Below the pieces are notes generated by a model. That model worked only from the letters and a program-made list of their open reading frames with translations, was not told the DNA's origin and did no database searches. From an uncultured Lachnospiraceae bacterium (GTDB lineage Bacteria > Bacillota > Clostridia > Lachnospirales > Lachnospiraceae), in contig CAJUPF010000037.1 in NCBI GenBank assembly GCA_910588565.1, forward strand, positions 164 to 32,441: a stretch of DNA of 32,278 bases, in the 5' to 3' direction. Of the stretch, positions 8,571 through 15,737 are shown piece after piece (position 1 is the stretch's first letter; every line of letters begins with the position of its first letter). Position numbers and translations under genes: made by a program.

Positions 8571-10168
8571 TCCATGTCCCCTCCTGTCCTGTTCCACTTC
8601 TTTTTGGCCCGGGAATCACTGTATGGTTTCAGAAGTATGATAACCGTTGTCCCCTCGTCTTTGGCGCTTTGAATCTCAAATGCAACATTACCTTCACAAT
8701 ACAGCCTTAGCCGCACCATCGAATTGAGCATCCCTACATGAGCAGTTCCTTTCAGATCCGCCATAGACGCCTGCTCCATCAGCCTGCGGATATGCTCTAG
8801 CTGCTCTGGTTCTATGCCCGCCCCATTATCTGCAATCTCAATCCGAAGCCGCCTGCCTTCCCTGCGAACCGCAGCCGAAATCTTCCCGTTGCGCGCCTTT
8901 TCCACGCCATGCACACAGGCATTTTCAACAAACGTCAGAATACCGAACTTGGGAACCATCCACTCCTCACAGCCTTCTTCCAGTGAAATTTCATAATCCA
9001 GCCGCTCCCCAAACCGGTATTTCTGTATATCCAGATAACTTTTTATAAATGACATCTCCTCCCGGATACAGATAAAATCCCTGTCCCACTGGGAGGCCTG
9101 ACGCAGCAGCAGGGAAAACTTTCCAAGCATCCGCTCTGTCTCCTCTTCGCCTTCGATTAAACTGTGCATCCGGATACTTTCTAAGGTATTAAACATAAAG
9201 TGCGGATTCATCTGGCTTTGCAGCGCGTTTAATTCCGCCTGTTTTTTCGACAGTTCCAAATCCTGGCGCTCCTGCCGGATTCTGCCGACCTGCGCAATCA
9301 CAATCAGCGGAAAAGAAATATCAAATAACACAAGAAGCACAGATACAAACAGGTTTCGTCTCATGCCCCCAAAGATTCCCTGACGATCCGCCGTAACGAA
9401 TATCTCCCAGTCTGTCCCATACAGTTCCACTCCACCAGATACTTCCAGCGTCTTTTTCTGGTATGCGCTCCTCGCCGTAAAATCCTCTGTCACATCATCG
9501 GAACGATTGGAAAAAATAATATTCTCTCCTTCACATATGTAAATATCCGCATTCTGCTCTTCATGGAAAATATTCTGCAGCATCCTGGTATAATCCACAT
9601 CCAGTTTTAAAACGGCAGTTCCCTGGCTGATATCCATCTTACGGACAATAGATATATTCCTTGCCCTCTGGTAATGCCGCAGATAGGGATTGTCATTATA
9701 ACTGGTACATACACGGATTCTCTGGCTGCCCTCCTGGAATTTCCGGTACCATTCCTGATTTTTCACTTCTTCTTCCTGGATAAAATAGGTGCCGTCCGTG
9801 ATTGTCCTATTATCAGTAACTATGGTAATACGGTATACAGACTGGGCCGTATAATAATACCGGATTACATTATCCTTTAACAGCTGATTGAAGTTCTCAT
9901 AGTAATCCACCCCGTCCGTATAGTCCTGAATAAGAAACTGGTTCAAATCGCTGTTCATATAAAGATAATCGGAAACAGAGACCGCATCATCCACATTCCG
10001 CTTCAGTTCATAGATAATCCGCTCCGTTACTGCCCTCATCTCACTTTTCTGTTCGCGCTCTTCATTGGAACGCATAAAAATAAAGAAGATACCGTTGATT
10101 ACAAGCATTGGAAGTATGGCAAACAGGAAATATCTTATTGTCATTTTTCTCAGAATCCCTTTTATCAA
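8567..10168 (-). CDS. Membrane sensor histidine kinase, YesM/LytS type
   Basis: 533 residues starting at TTG (10168), chosen because GAGGGGGG lies about 7 nt upstream; the next in-frame ATG is eight codons later without such a site. TM helix about 11-31, a large extracellular sensor region about 32-270 (dCache-like in layout), TM helix about 272-293, then a HisKA_5-type dimerisation region with phospho-acceptor H323 in QMNPHFMFNTLE. The ATPase domain has the N box VENACVHG (414-421), DNGAGI (447-452) and GTAHVGMLN (474-482). It is the first gene of the operon, under a strong promoter, and overlaps the binding-protein gene by 4 bp. It should phosphorylate the AraC-type regulator in response to an extracellular cue. 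Confidence 0.95.
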   Translation of the reverse strand: MIKGILRKMTIRYFLFAILPMLVINGIFFIFMRSNEEREQKSEMRAVTERIIYELKRNVDDAVSVSDYLYMNSDLNQFLIQDYTDGVDYYENFNQLLKDNVIRYYYTAQSVYRITIVTDNRTITDGTYFIQEEEVKNQEWYRKFQEGSQRIRVCTSYNDNPYLRHYQRARNISIVRKMDISQGTAVLKLDVDYTRMLQNIFHEEQNADIYICEGENIIFSNRSDDVTEDFTARSAYQKKTLEVSGGVELYGTDWEIFVTADRQGIFGGMRRNLFVSVLLVLFDISFPLIVIAQVGRIRQERQDLELSKKQAELNALQSQMNPHFMFNTLESIRMHSLIEGEEETERMLGKFSLLLRQASQWDRDFICIREEMSFIKSYLDIQKYRFGERLDYEISLEEGCEEWMVPKFGILTFVENACVHGVEKARNGKISAAVRREGRRLRIEIADNGAGIEPEQLEHIRRLMEQASMADLKGTAHVGMLNSMVRLRLYCEGNVAFEIQSAKDEGTTVIILLKPYSDSRAKKKWNRTGGDME

Positions 10169-10194
10169 TTGCCATCCCCCCTCGTATGCGTATT

Positions 10195-10223
10195 ATTTTA
10201 ATTGGCATTTTGTTTTATGTCAA
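10195..10223 (-). promoter_or_regulatory. Sigma-A promoter of the sensory operon
   Basis: Minus strand: -35 TTGACA (10218-10223), 17-bp spacer, -10 TAAAAT (10195-10200). The start site should fall near 10188, leaving a leader of about 20 nt before the TTG start. This looks constitutive, unlike the GH43 promoter. Confidence 0.85.
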
Positions 10224-10299
10224 GAATACGGACAGAAAAACGCTTCTTTAGGCTTTTCAAGTTATATCAGTCTATGATACACTGGATTATATTTGAAAA

Positions 10300-10506
10300 T
10301 TTGTAGAAAATGTGATTACAGATATCAGATACCGCAGGTAGGGACTGGCCGGGAAATGCCTGGATTATGCCAGGGAACTTGCAAAGCGTGAGAACTGTTA
10401 TAAAATAATGCTGCTTACCGGATCAAAACAAGAAGAAACACTCAGATTTTACAGAAAAGCCGGATATAACAGTGAAGATAAAACAGCATTTATCCAATGG
10501 TTATAG
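10300..10506 (+). pseudogene. 3' remnant of a GNAT acetyltransferase gene
   Basis: One frame reads FVENVITDIRYRR, a TAG (10339-10341), then GLAGKCLDYARELAKRENCY and on through SKQEETLRFYRKAGY to a natural TAG at 10504-10506. This matches the C-terminal half of small GNAT proteins: motif A around the acetyl-CoA loop, then a terminal FYRKAGY strand. The internal TAG falls in the acetyl-CoA loop, another in-frame stop (TGA 10294-10296) lies just before it, and no N-terminal half is visible. The rest of the gap (10169-10299) holds only the kinase promoter on the other strand. The stop overlaps the ribosome site of the HAD gene, suggesting an old GNAT-HAD operon. No function is expected. Confidence 0.72.
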
Positions 10507-10514
10507 GAGGAAGC

Positions 10515-11339
10515 ATGGACAGAACTTTATATGTAACCGATTTAGATGGAACATTATTAAACCGGCAGGACAGGATTCATCCGAAAAGTATCGCAATTAT
10601 TAACGATCTGGTGAAACAAGGACTGCTTTTTACCTATGCGACCGCAAGATCCCTTGTATCGGCTTCTGTCGTGACAAAAGGATTGTCAACGGATATTCCG
10701 GTGATTGCGTATAATGGAGCGTTTATTTTTCACCCTTCCACAGGAGAAATTGTGTCAAAAGAAATGTTTCAGCCAGAAGAAATGCAGCATGTCAGAACAC
10801 TTCTGGATCAATTTGATCTGTATCCCCTGGTCTACTCTTTTGTAGATGGAATTGAAAAGGTATCCTGGGTAACTTCAAGAGAAAATGACGGCATCCGGCG
10901 ATATCTGTCCCTTCGAAAAGGAGACAGACGGCTTCGTCCGGTTTCTGATAAGGAAGACTTATATAAAGGTGAAATGTTTTATTTTACCTGCATTGGTGAA
11001 CGGGATGCATTGCAGCCGGTATATGAGATATGTTCCAAAGACATCCGGTTTTGCTGCACGTTACAGCGGGAGCTTTACCGTCCGGAATACTGGTTTGAAA
11101 TTATGCCGGCCAAAGCAACAAAAGCAGAGGCGATACAGAAATTAAAGGCAATCTGGAACTGCAGCCGGGTAGTTTCCTTTGGAGACGCGGTCAATGATAT
11201 TCCCATGTTTGAACTATCCGACGAGTGTTACGCGGTGGAAAATGCAGTCGATCAATTAAAGGCAATCGCAACTGGGGTGATTGCCTCGAATGAAGACAAT
11301 GGTGTCGCACGCTGGCTGAAGGAACATGCTAAGTGGTAA
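10515..11339 (+). CDS. Cof-type HAD-IIB family hydrolase
   Basis: 274 residues from the ATG at 10515, which has AGGAGG just upstream. An in-frame ATG six codons earlier lies before that ribosome site and is unlikely. Motif I is TDLDGTLL with nucleophile D9 and acid D11; motif IV is FGDAVNDIPMF near the C-terminus, with the GDxxND Mg-binding pattern. The large cap between motifs II and III marks subclass IIB. These cytosolic phosphatases remove phosphate from sugar phosphates or small metabolites; the substrate cannot be read from sequence. The gene stands alone on the plus strand behind a decayed GNAT gene, converges on the XRE gene, and has no clear terminator in the 84-bp gap. Confidence 0.92.
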   Translation: MDRTLYVTDLDGTLLNRQDRIHPKSIAIINDLVKQGLLFTYATARSLVSASVVTKGLSTDIPVIAYNGAFIFHPSTGEIVSKEMFQPEEMQHVRTLLDQFDLYPLVYSFVDGIEKVSWVTSRENDGIRRYLSLRKGDRRLRPVSDKEDLYKGEMFYFTCIGERDALQPVYEICSKDIRFCCTLQRELYRPEYWFEIMPAKATKAEAIQKLKAIWNCSRVVSFGDAVNDIPMFELSDECYAVENAVDQLKAIATGVIASNEDNGVARWLKEHAKW

Positions 11340-11423
11340 TACTTCCATGCAAATCGTCCGGTTTGCCAAGTATAAGATCCAGCCAGCGGCTAAACTTCTG
11401 CAAAATATGCCAAATCAGAACCT

Positions 11424-12002
11424 TCAAGACAAAAACAGCCACATCAGAACATAGCTTACCAGAAATCCGATTGCTGCACTCGCAAACATAAGCAGTATTT
11501 TCTGGTAAGGACGTTTGCCAAGCTCCTGCTGCCGTTCCATTTCATCTAAATGTTTTCCTTCGGTAAATGCAACGATTTCCTTATAGGTAGCAATGTCATT
11601 GTCCTTTTTGATTCTTTCCAGTTTTAGCGCAATATACATGGTAACTCCAAACAGGATTCCCCATGGAATCAGCGCATACACGCCAATCCATACAGAAAGC
11701 GGAACGGCAGAAATAACAGTCAGAATCAAAAGCGCTGTAAATATTCTGCCATATTTGTTGAATTTTTCAATTTCCGTAATCAGGATTTCTTTTTTCATAA
11801 TTTCAGCATCTCCTTTTATTAATTGATCCAGAGATACGTGAAATAAGGAACCAAGCAGCAGCAAAATGTGAATATCCGGGTAGGTTTTACCTGTTTCCCA
11901 GTTTGAAACGGTCTGCCGGCTGACATATACCTGTTCCGCCAGTTCTTCCTGTGACAAGTCCATATTCATCCGGTATTTCTTTATCTGTGTGCTGACCTCC
12001 AA
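11424..12002 (-). CDS. XRE-family regulator with C-terminal membrane segments
   Basis: 192 residues if started at the TTG at 12002, which has GGAGGGGG seven bases upstream; the frame is open 32 codons further up, but that part lacks a ribosome site and a typical HTH N-terminus. Residues 5-60 form a Cro/C1-type helix-turn-helix with the core LSQEELAEQVYVSRQTVSNW. Residues about 87-126 hold two hydrophobic helices and about 169-192 a third, so the regulator is probably membrane-anchored. This HTH-plus-TM layout is common in Clostridia, usually with unknown targets. It lies downstream of the BREX operon on the same strand behind a 180-bp gap with repeated TTTGACA motifs. Whether it controls BREX is not shown. 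Confidence 0.85.
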   Translation of the reverse strand: MEVSTQIKKYRMNMDLSQEELAEQVYVSRQTVSNWETGKTYPDIHILLLLGSLFHVSLDQLIKGDAEIMKKEILITEIEKFNKYGRIFTALLILTVISAVPLSVWIGVYALIPWGILFGVTMYIALKLERIKKDNDIATYKEIVAFTEGKHLDEMERQQELGKRPYQKILLMFASAAIGFLVSYVLMWLFLS

Positions 12003-12075
12003 TTGTTTTCCCCCTCCTTCCGAATGCAAAGTGCTCCGAACATTCTCTTGATTTGTATCTCCCAAACTGCAATAA

Positions 12076-12084
12076 ATTTTAGCA
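12076..12084 (-). promoter_or_regulatory. Possible extended -10 promoter of the XRE gene
   Basis: Minus strand TGC-TAAAAT about 75 bp upstream of the TTG start; no convincing -35 at 17 bp (TAGAAT). A TTGATA element lies 21 bp upstream, which is too far for normal spacing. Tentative. Confidence 0.4.
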
Positions 12085-12112
12085 TCCGGTAAGTACAAAT
12101 TCTATCAAAAAG

Positions 12113-12154
12113 CTTTGACATCCGCTCAAATTCTGCTGTCAAAGGGATTTGACA
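12113..12154 (-). repeat. Three alternating TTTGACA/TGTCAAA arms between BREX operon and XRE gene
   Basis: Plus-strand copies: TTTGACA 12114-12120, TGTCAAA 12137-12143, TTTGACA 12148-12154. On the minus strand the first two arms met (12148-12154 and 12137-12143) can form a 7-bp hairpin with a 4-nt loop. Alternatively the middle arm can pair with the last (12113-12120) as an 8-bp stem followed by CTTTTT, which resembles an intrinsic terminator. The two folds exclude each other. The site could be the end of the BREX transcript, an attenuator, or a set of operators for the XRE protein. Confidence 0.6.
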
Positions 12155-12182
12155 TTCGGCTCACAGTCTGATTTATGCCAGC

Positions 12183-12650
12183 CTATAGCCATAATACTTC
12201 TGTACTGTAAATATGATACAATTCGTTATAGGTTCGTTTCAGATCATGATATTTTCCAGAAGTATGAATCCCGTAAATTTCATCAACCGAATATGGCAGG
12301 TTGGGTAAATCTTCTCTTGTTACAATCACAAAATAATTATCTGAAGCCTTTACCGCAGCTGCAAACTCCTGCGTTTTCACAAATTTATGTTCTTCATCCA
12401 GAAAAATAATCTGTTCGTGGATATTTGGCAGTATAAGATTCCAGTCATTTCCACCAAGTGTCCGGCAGGGACGTTCAGAATAGACTTCGACTCCAGAACT
12501 CTCTCCAAGAGCTGACGCCTGATCCAAAAGGTGGATTAACTTCGATTTCCCTGTAGCGCTGTCTCCACGGATAATTGTAATATTTCGCCGGATATTCAAT
12601 TCATAACGCAGCTTATTATTCTGTACTACAATATGATATTTCCCTTTCAT
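12183..12650 (-). CDS. Small P-loop ATPase, last gene of the BREX operon
   Basis: 155 residues. Visible motifs: Walker A GDSATGKS (29-36), Walker B IIFLDEE (81-87), and a strand plus polar residues FVIVTRED (107-114) in the place of a sensor element. I do not recognise a named family. It is too short to be BrxL, which is a Lon-like AAA+ protein of several hundred residues, and no protease or DNA-binding domain is visible. The start is 3 nt after the DUF4869-like gene, with AAGGAG inside the end of that gene, so translation is coupled. The C-terminus stops soon after the core fold and could be truncated. Inferred role: an ATP-dependent partner of the preceding protein, possibly within BREX defence; function unknown. 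Confidence 0.8.
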   Translation of the reverse strand: MKGKYHIVVQNNKLRYELNIRRNITIIRGDSATGKSKLIHLLDQASALGESSGVEVYSERPCRTLGGNDWNLILPNIHEQIIFLDEEHKFVKTQEFAAAVKASDNYFVIVTREDLPNLPYSVDEIYGIHTSGKYHDLKRTYNELYHIYSTEVLWL

Positions 12651-12653
12651 ACA

Positions 12654-13103
12654 TCAACGCTCCTTTATGTTGATCGCTTCTTCCAGATATTCTCCATAAC
12701 TATGAACAATCACTCCGGTATTGAGCATAACAGCCTCAAAACCTGAAACGGCGCTAAAATCCATCACATGATGCAGGTTGATCGTCAAATCTTTCATTCT
12801 GCCCAACTCTGCAATCCATTTTACGCAATTATCCCCGCAGGCGGAAGCATTAAAAATTCTGCCGCTTTTATCAAAAGCCATCAAAATCAGAGTTTTGACG
12901 CCGCCGGAAATCTCTTTTGTAGAAATCGGGCCAAGCACCGGACTTTGAATCAGATGTGTACCGACTACATCTGATTTATCAATATCTTTAATCATTGCAA
13001 CTGTCAATGGATCTGTAATCCACTCATCTTCATATTGATTATCAAAATAAGTTGGCGGATGGTAAACAGCATGTTCCACTTCTCCAAATACAATTTTCAA
13101 CAT
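12654..13103 (-). CDS. DUF4869-like protein in the BREX operon
   Basis: 149 residues starting MLKIVFG, with a PTYFDNQYEDEWI segment near 18-30 and an SGGVKTLILMAFD block near 66-78, then a cysteine pair in NASACGDNC (about 86-94). This pattern matches my memory of DUF4869, a family of about 150 residues in Firmicutes with no known function; a profile search was not possible. No signal peptide or membrane helix. It begins 39 nt after pglZ with AAAGGAG nine bases before the ATG, and runs into the ATPase gene with a 3-nt gap. The position occupies the place where brxL normally sits in BREX type 1. Partnership with the ATPase is inferred from coupling. Confidence 0.78.
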   Translation of the reverse strand: MLKIVFGEVEHAVYHPPTYFDNQYEDEWITDPLTVAMIKDIDKSDVVGTHLIQSPVLGPISTKEISGGVKTLILMAFDKSGRIFNASACGDNCVKWIAELGRMKDLTINLHHVMDFSAVSGFEAVMLNTGVIVHSYGEYLEEAINIKER

Positions 13104-13142
13104 TGCTCCATTCTCCTTTCAGGCAATATTTATTTTTTCTAA

Positions 13143-15689
13143 TTAAAATCCAAAATCATCGACAAATGCAATATCAATCATAAACTCATACTGCTGTAAG
13201 ATATTTTTCTCATCGTTTGCATCTGCAAGTACCAGATAATACTTCTCTCCATGCTTATATTCTCTTGTTTTAAAAATAAACTTCTCATGGAATGTGCGCC
13301 TCTCCGGCGCATCCTCACGGCTGTTTGCTGCAATTGGAACCTCATACGATATTTTCTCTCCTGACTCCGTTGTAAAGTAAGCTGTAATACTTCTGGCCTT
13401 CATAGTATCTGTTACCTTCTCCGTCTGAATAAAATCAAAGAATGTAATCAGGTTTGTTACCTTTCTGGTAACAGAAGTAAGAATTACATCTACATAATCG
13501 TATACCACGCCTCTTGTATTTGTTGTAAGCTCAATAACTGGTACAAGCATCTCCTGCAAGGAGGAACCGCCATGAACATAATTCTGCCCGCCGCCTGCAG
13601 CTTGAAAGATATCTGCTCCAACAGGCGTTGTAACGTATACCTGATTTATATATGGCATCGTTCTTGAGACCATTCCCTGTTGATGTACCGCCTCTGCTGT
13701 TAATAAAAAACGCTTATTAAAATATGTGCAGCTGTCTTTTGGATAGGATATTTTTTCAAATTCCTGCGGTTTATCCCGTTTATATAAAAACCCGTGATCC
13801 GCTGTAATATAAAACCTGCCTGCCGACACATCACTGATCAGCTGTTTTACTAACTCATAGATTTCCTGTATCGCTTCACTGCAGGCATGAAACACCTCAT
13901 GTTCACAAGCCTGGTTATCCCCTCTTGCATCCACCTGGTTATGATATATATAGACTACCTTCTTATTTTGCAGCAATTCCTGTGTACGCTTTCGGTTCTT
14001 AAATATTTCATCAAAAGAAACGGCGGCATTATTTTTATTTTGTGCTTTCAGTATCTTGTCTCTGGCAGCCAAATCGCCACAGGCCTGTCCGTCCACAGTT
14101 ACAGTAAGAGACGAATCCACATTCCATTCCTTATGCGGAAGCAAACCCGCCATTCCAACGGACGTCACAGAAGGCAGTACGCTAAGCATTGCTTCTATCT
14201 TTGCGTCACATTTCTCATCAAGTTCAAATCTGCACATCAATTCCTTTGCACATTCATATCGAAACGCATCAGAAATAATAACAATAATTCGGTTATTTTT
14301 CGCCTCAAAGCCTTTGAGATAATGCTTATAGAAATCGTCCTGTCTGACAAGCCCAACGGTTTGCATTGTTTTATCTGTGAAATTTATATTCCACTTTGGC
14401 GTTAAGTTCTGTAAATATGTATTGGAATAGATATGTTCTACCCGTTCCCGTACATTTGAAAATCTATCTGCTTCCGAAACCTGGTCAAAGGAGTAATAGA
14501 ACCATCTGTAATAGGAATCAATAAGATAGGTTTCCTTCTGATAGTTGTCCGCCAGTCCCCTGATATCACTTGTAAATTCCATCAAAGAAACTGACTTCAT
14601 CAATAAATATGCATATTTCAAAGCCTGATACTCATATTGAAATCGTTCTCCAAAGTGGTATGCTTTTGAACCCCTCTGATCTGCAATTTGTGCAATGTTC
14701 ATTCCCTCAATCTGAGCATCCAGAATCTCATCAGTCAACTGCTCTAATGACCAGTCTATTATGATATCATCCAATCCTTCAAAAGCGTCACATCCCAGAA
14801 TATCAGACAGCTGATTGTCTCTGTCTTTGGAGTTTTCCCCGTCCTTTTTTAAATTATCCCGGATTCGGAAGACAAACCGTAATGTCTTATCTGCTTTTTC
14901 AGCAAGTTTATCATATGCTTCCTGATATCGTACATGATCCATTATGTTACGAACGAATACCACTACATTATTTTTCTTCTTTAAAATATAACTCTTCATA
15001 GACGCCGGAACGGTATCCTTCAATGATGCGGACGCATAGGTAACAATCATACAGGAAGCCAAATCATTCAGGCTGGGTTTTTCTGGTTTATAGCCAAAAT
15101 ACTTATTACAGTATTCCCAGAACCTCTCAGTCAATCCATGATCCTCAATCGCTTTTATATACTTTTCACTGTCACCTAACAGCAGCCGCTTCATGATTTC
15201 TTCAAAATCAGGTGTTTTAACCTCCGAAAGCACAGCAAGCAGACCAATATCAATTGTCTCAATATGGAAATGGCTAATTCCTAAATCTTTAAATTTTTGT
15301 ATTCTAATCTTATTTTTCCAGAAATTGCTGTATTGTGATAAATACTCTTTCAGGCAGTTGTCGATACCAAGTTCCTGAGACATCTGCGATACACGGTCCG
15401 TACAATAGGGAACGGAATAATAGCAGATATCCGCCAGAGGATTTTCCGCATCGTTTGGCCTTGGAAAAGGAGCATATACTAAAAACTTACTATCTTTATC
15501 CGACTCATGGAACAGCCATTTTGAATAAAACCAGTTTGTACCATCCAGAATATGTAACTTCACTTCACCCAATTGCAATTCAGATACTTCATCCTCAAAT
15601 TCACCTTTGTCATCGAACCAATATACAATTCTCGTTTCCGGTTTCGCAAACTCTGTCTTTAATTGATCTTGAATATTTTGTAAATCCAT
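13143..15689 (-). CDS. pglZ: BREX type 1 alkaline-phosphatase-like protein PglZ
   Basis: 848 residues, normal length for type A PglZ. The metal-binding alkaline-phosphatase-like core is visible: IIVIISDAFRYE (468-479, D474), LPSVTSVGMAGLLP (505-518), YHNQVDARGD (582-591) and ITADHGFLY (628-636, with D631 and H632). An N-terminal helical region of about 450 residues precedes it. PglZ is a core component of BREX and is needed, with PglX, for host methylation and phage exclusion; the phosphatase substrate is not established. The start has GGAG five bases upstream, and the gene follows pglX after 48 nt. All motif residues appear intact, so it should be functional. Confidence 0.95.
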   Translation of the reverse strand: MDLQNIQDQLKTEFAKPETRIVYWFDDKGEFEDEVSELQLGEVKLHILDGTNWFYSKWLFHESDKDSKFLVYAPFPRPNDAENPLADICYYSVPYCTDRVSQMSQELGIDNCLKEYLSQYSNFWKNKIRIQKFKDLGISHFHIETIDIGLLAVLSEVKTPDFEEIMKRLLLGDSEKYIKAIEDHGLTERFWEYCNKYFGYKPEKPSLNDLASCMIVTYASASLKDTVPASMKSYILKKKNNVVVFVRNIMDHVRYQEAYDKLAEKADKTLRFVFRIRDNLKKDGENSKDRDNQLSDILGCDAFEGLDDIIIDWSLEQLTDEILDAQIEGMNIAQIADQRGSKAYHFGERFQYEYQALKYAYLLMKSVSLMEFTSDIRGLADNYQKETYLIDSYYRWFYYSFDQVSEADRFSNVRERVEHIYSNTYLQNLTPKWNINFTDKTMQTVGLVRQDDFYKHYLKGFEAKNNRIIVIISDAFRYECAKELMCRFELDEKCDAKIEAMLSVLPSVTSVGMAGLLPHKEWNVDSSLTVTVDGQACGDLAARDKILKAQNKNNAAVSFDEIFKNRKRTQELLQNKKVVYIYHNQVDARGDNQACEHEVFHACSEAIQEIYELVKQLISDVSAGRFYITADHGFLYKRDKPQEFEKISYPKDSCTYFNKRFLLTAEAVHQQGMVSRTMPYINQVYVTTPVGADIFQAAGGGQNYVHGGSSLQEMLVPVIELTTNTRGVVYDYVDVILTSVTRKVTNLITFFDFIQTEKVTDTMKARSITAYFTTESGEKISYEVPIAANSREDAPERRTFHEKFIFKTREYKHGEKYYLVLADANDEKNILQQYEFMIDIAFVDDFGF

Positions 15690-15737
15690 ATACTCTCCAG
15701 GCCTTTCTTTATGTGTTTTAAACTACTGTTTCATAAT

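Noticed and set aside
12183..13103. The two small genes as a split or degraded brxL
   Set aside because: Neither shows the Lon-like protease domain or the length of BrxL, and both have their own ribosome sites and intact starts.
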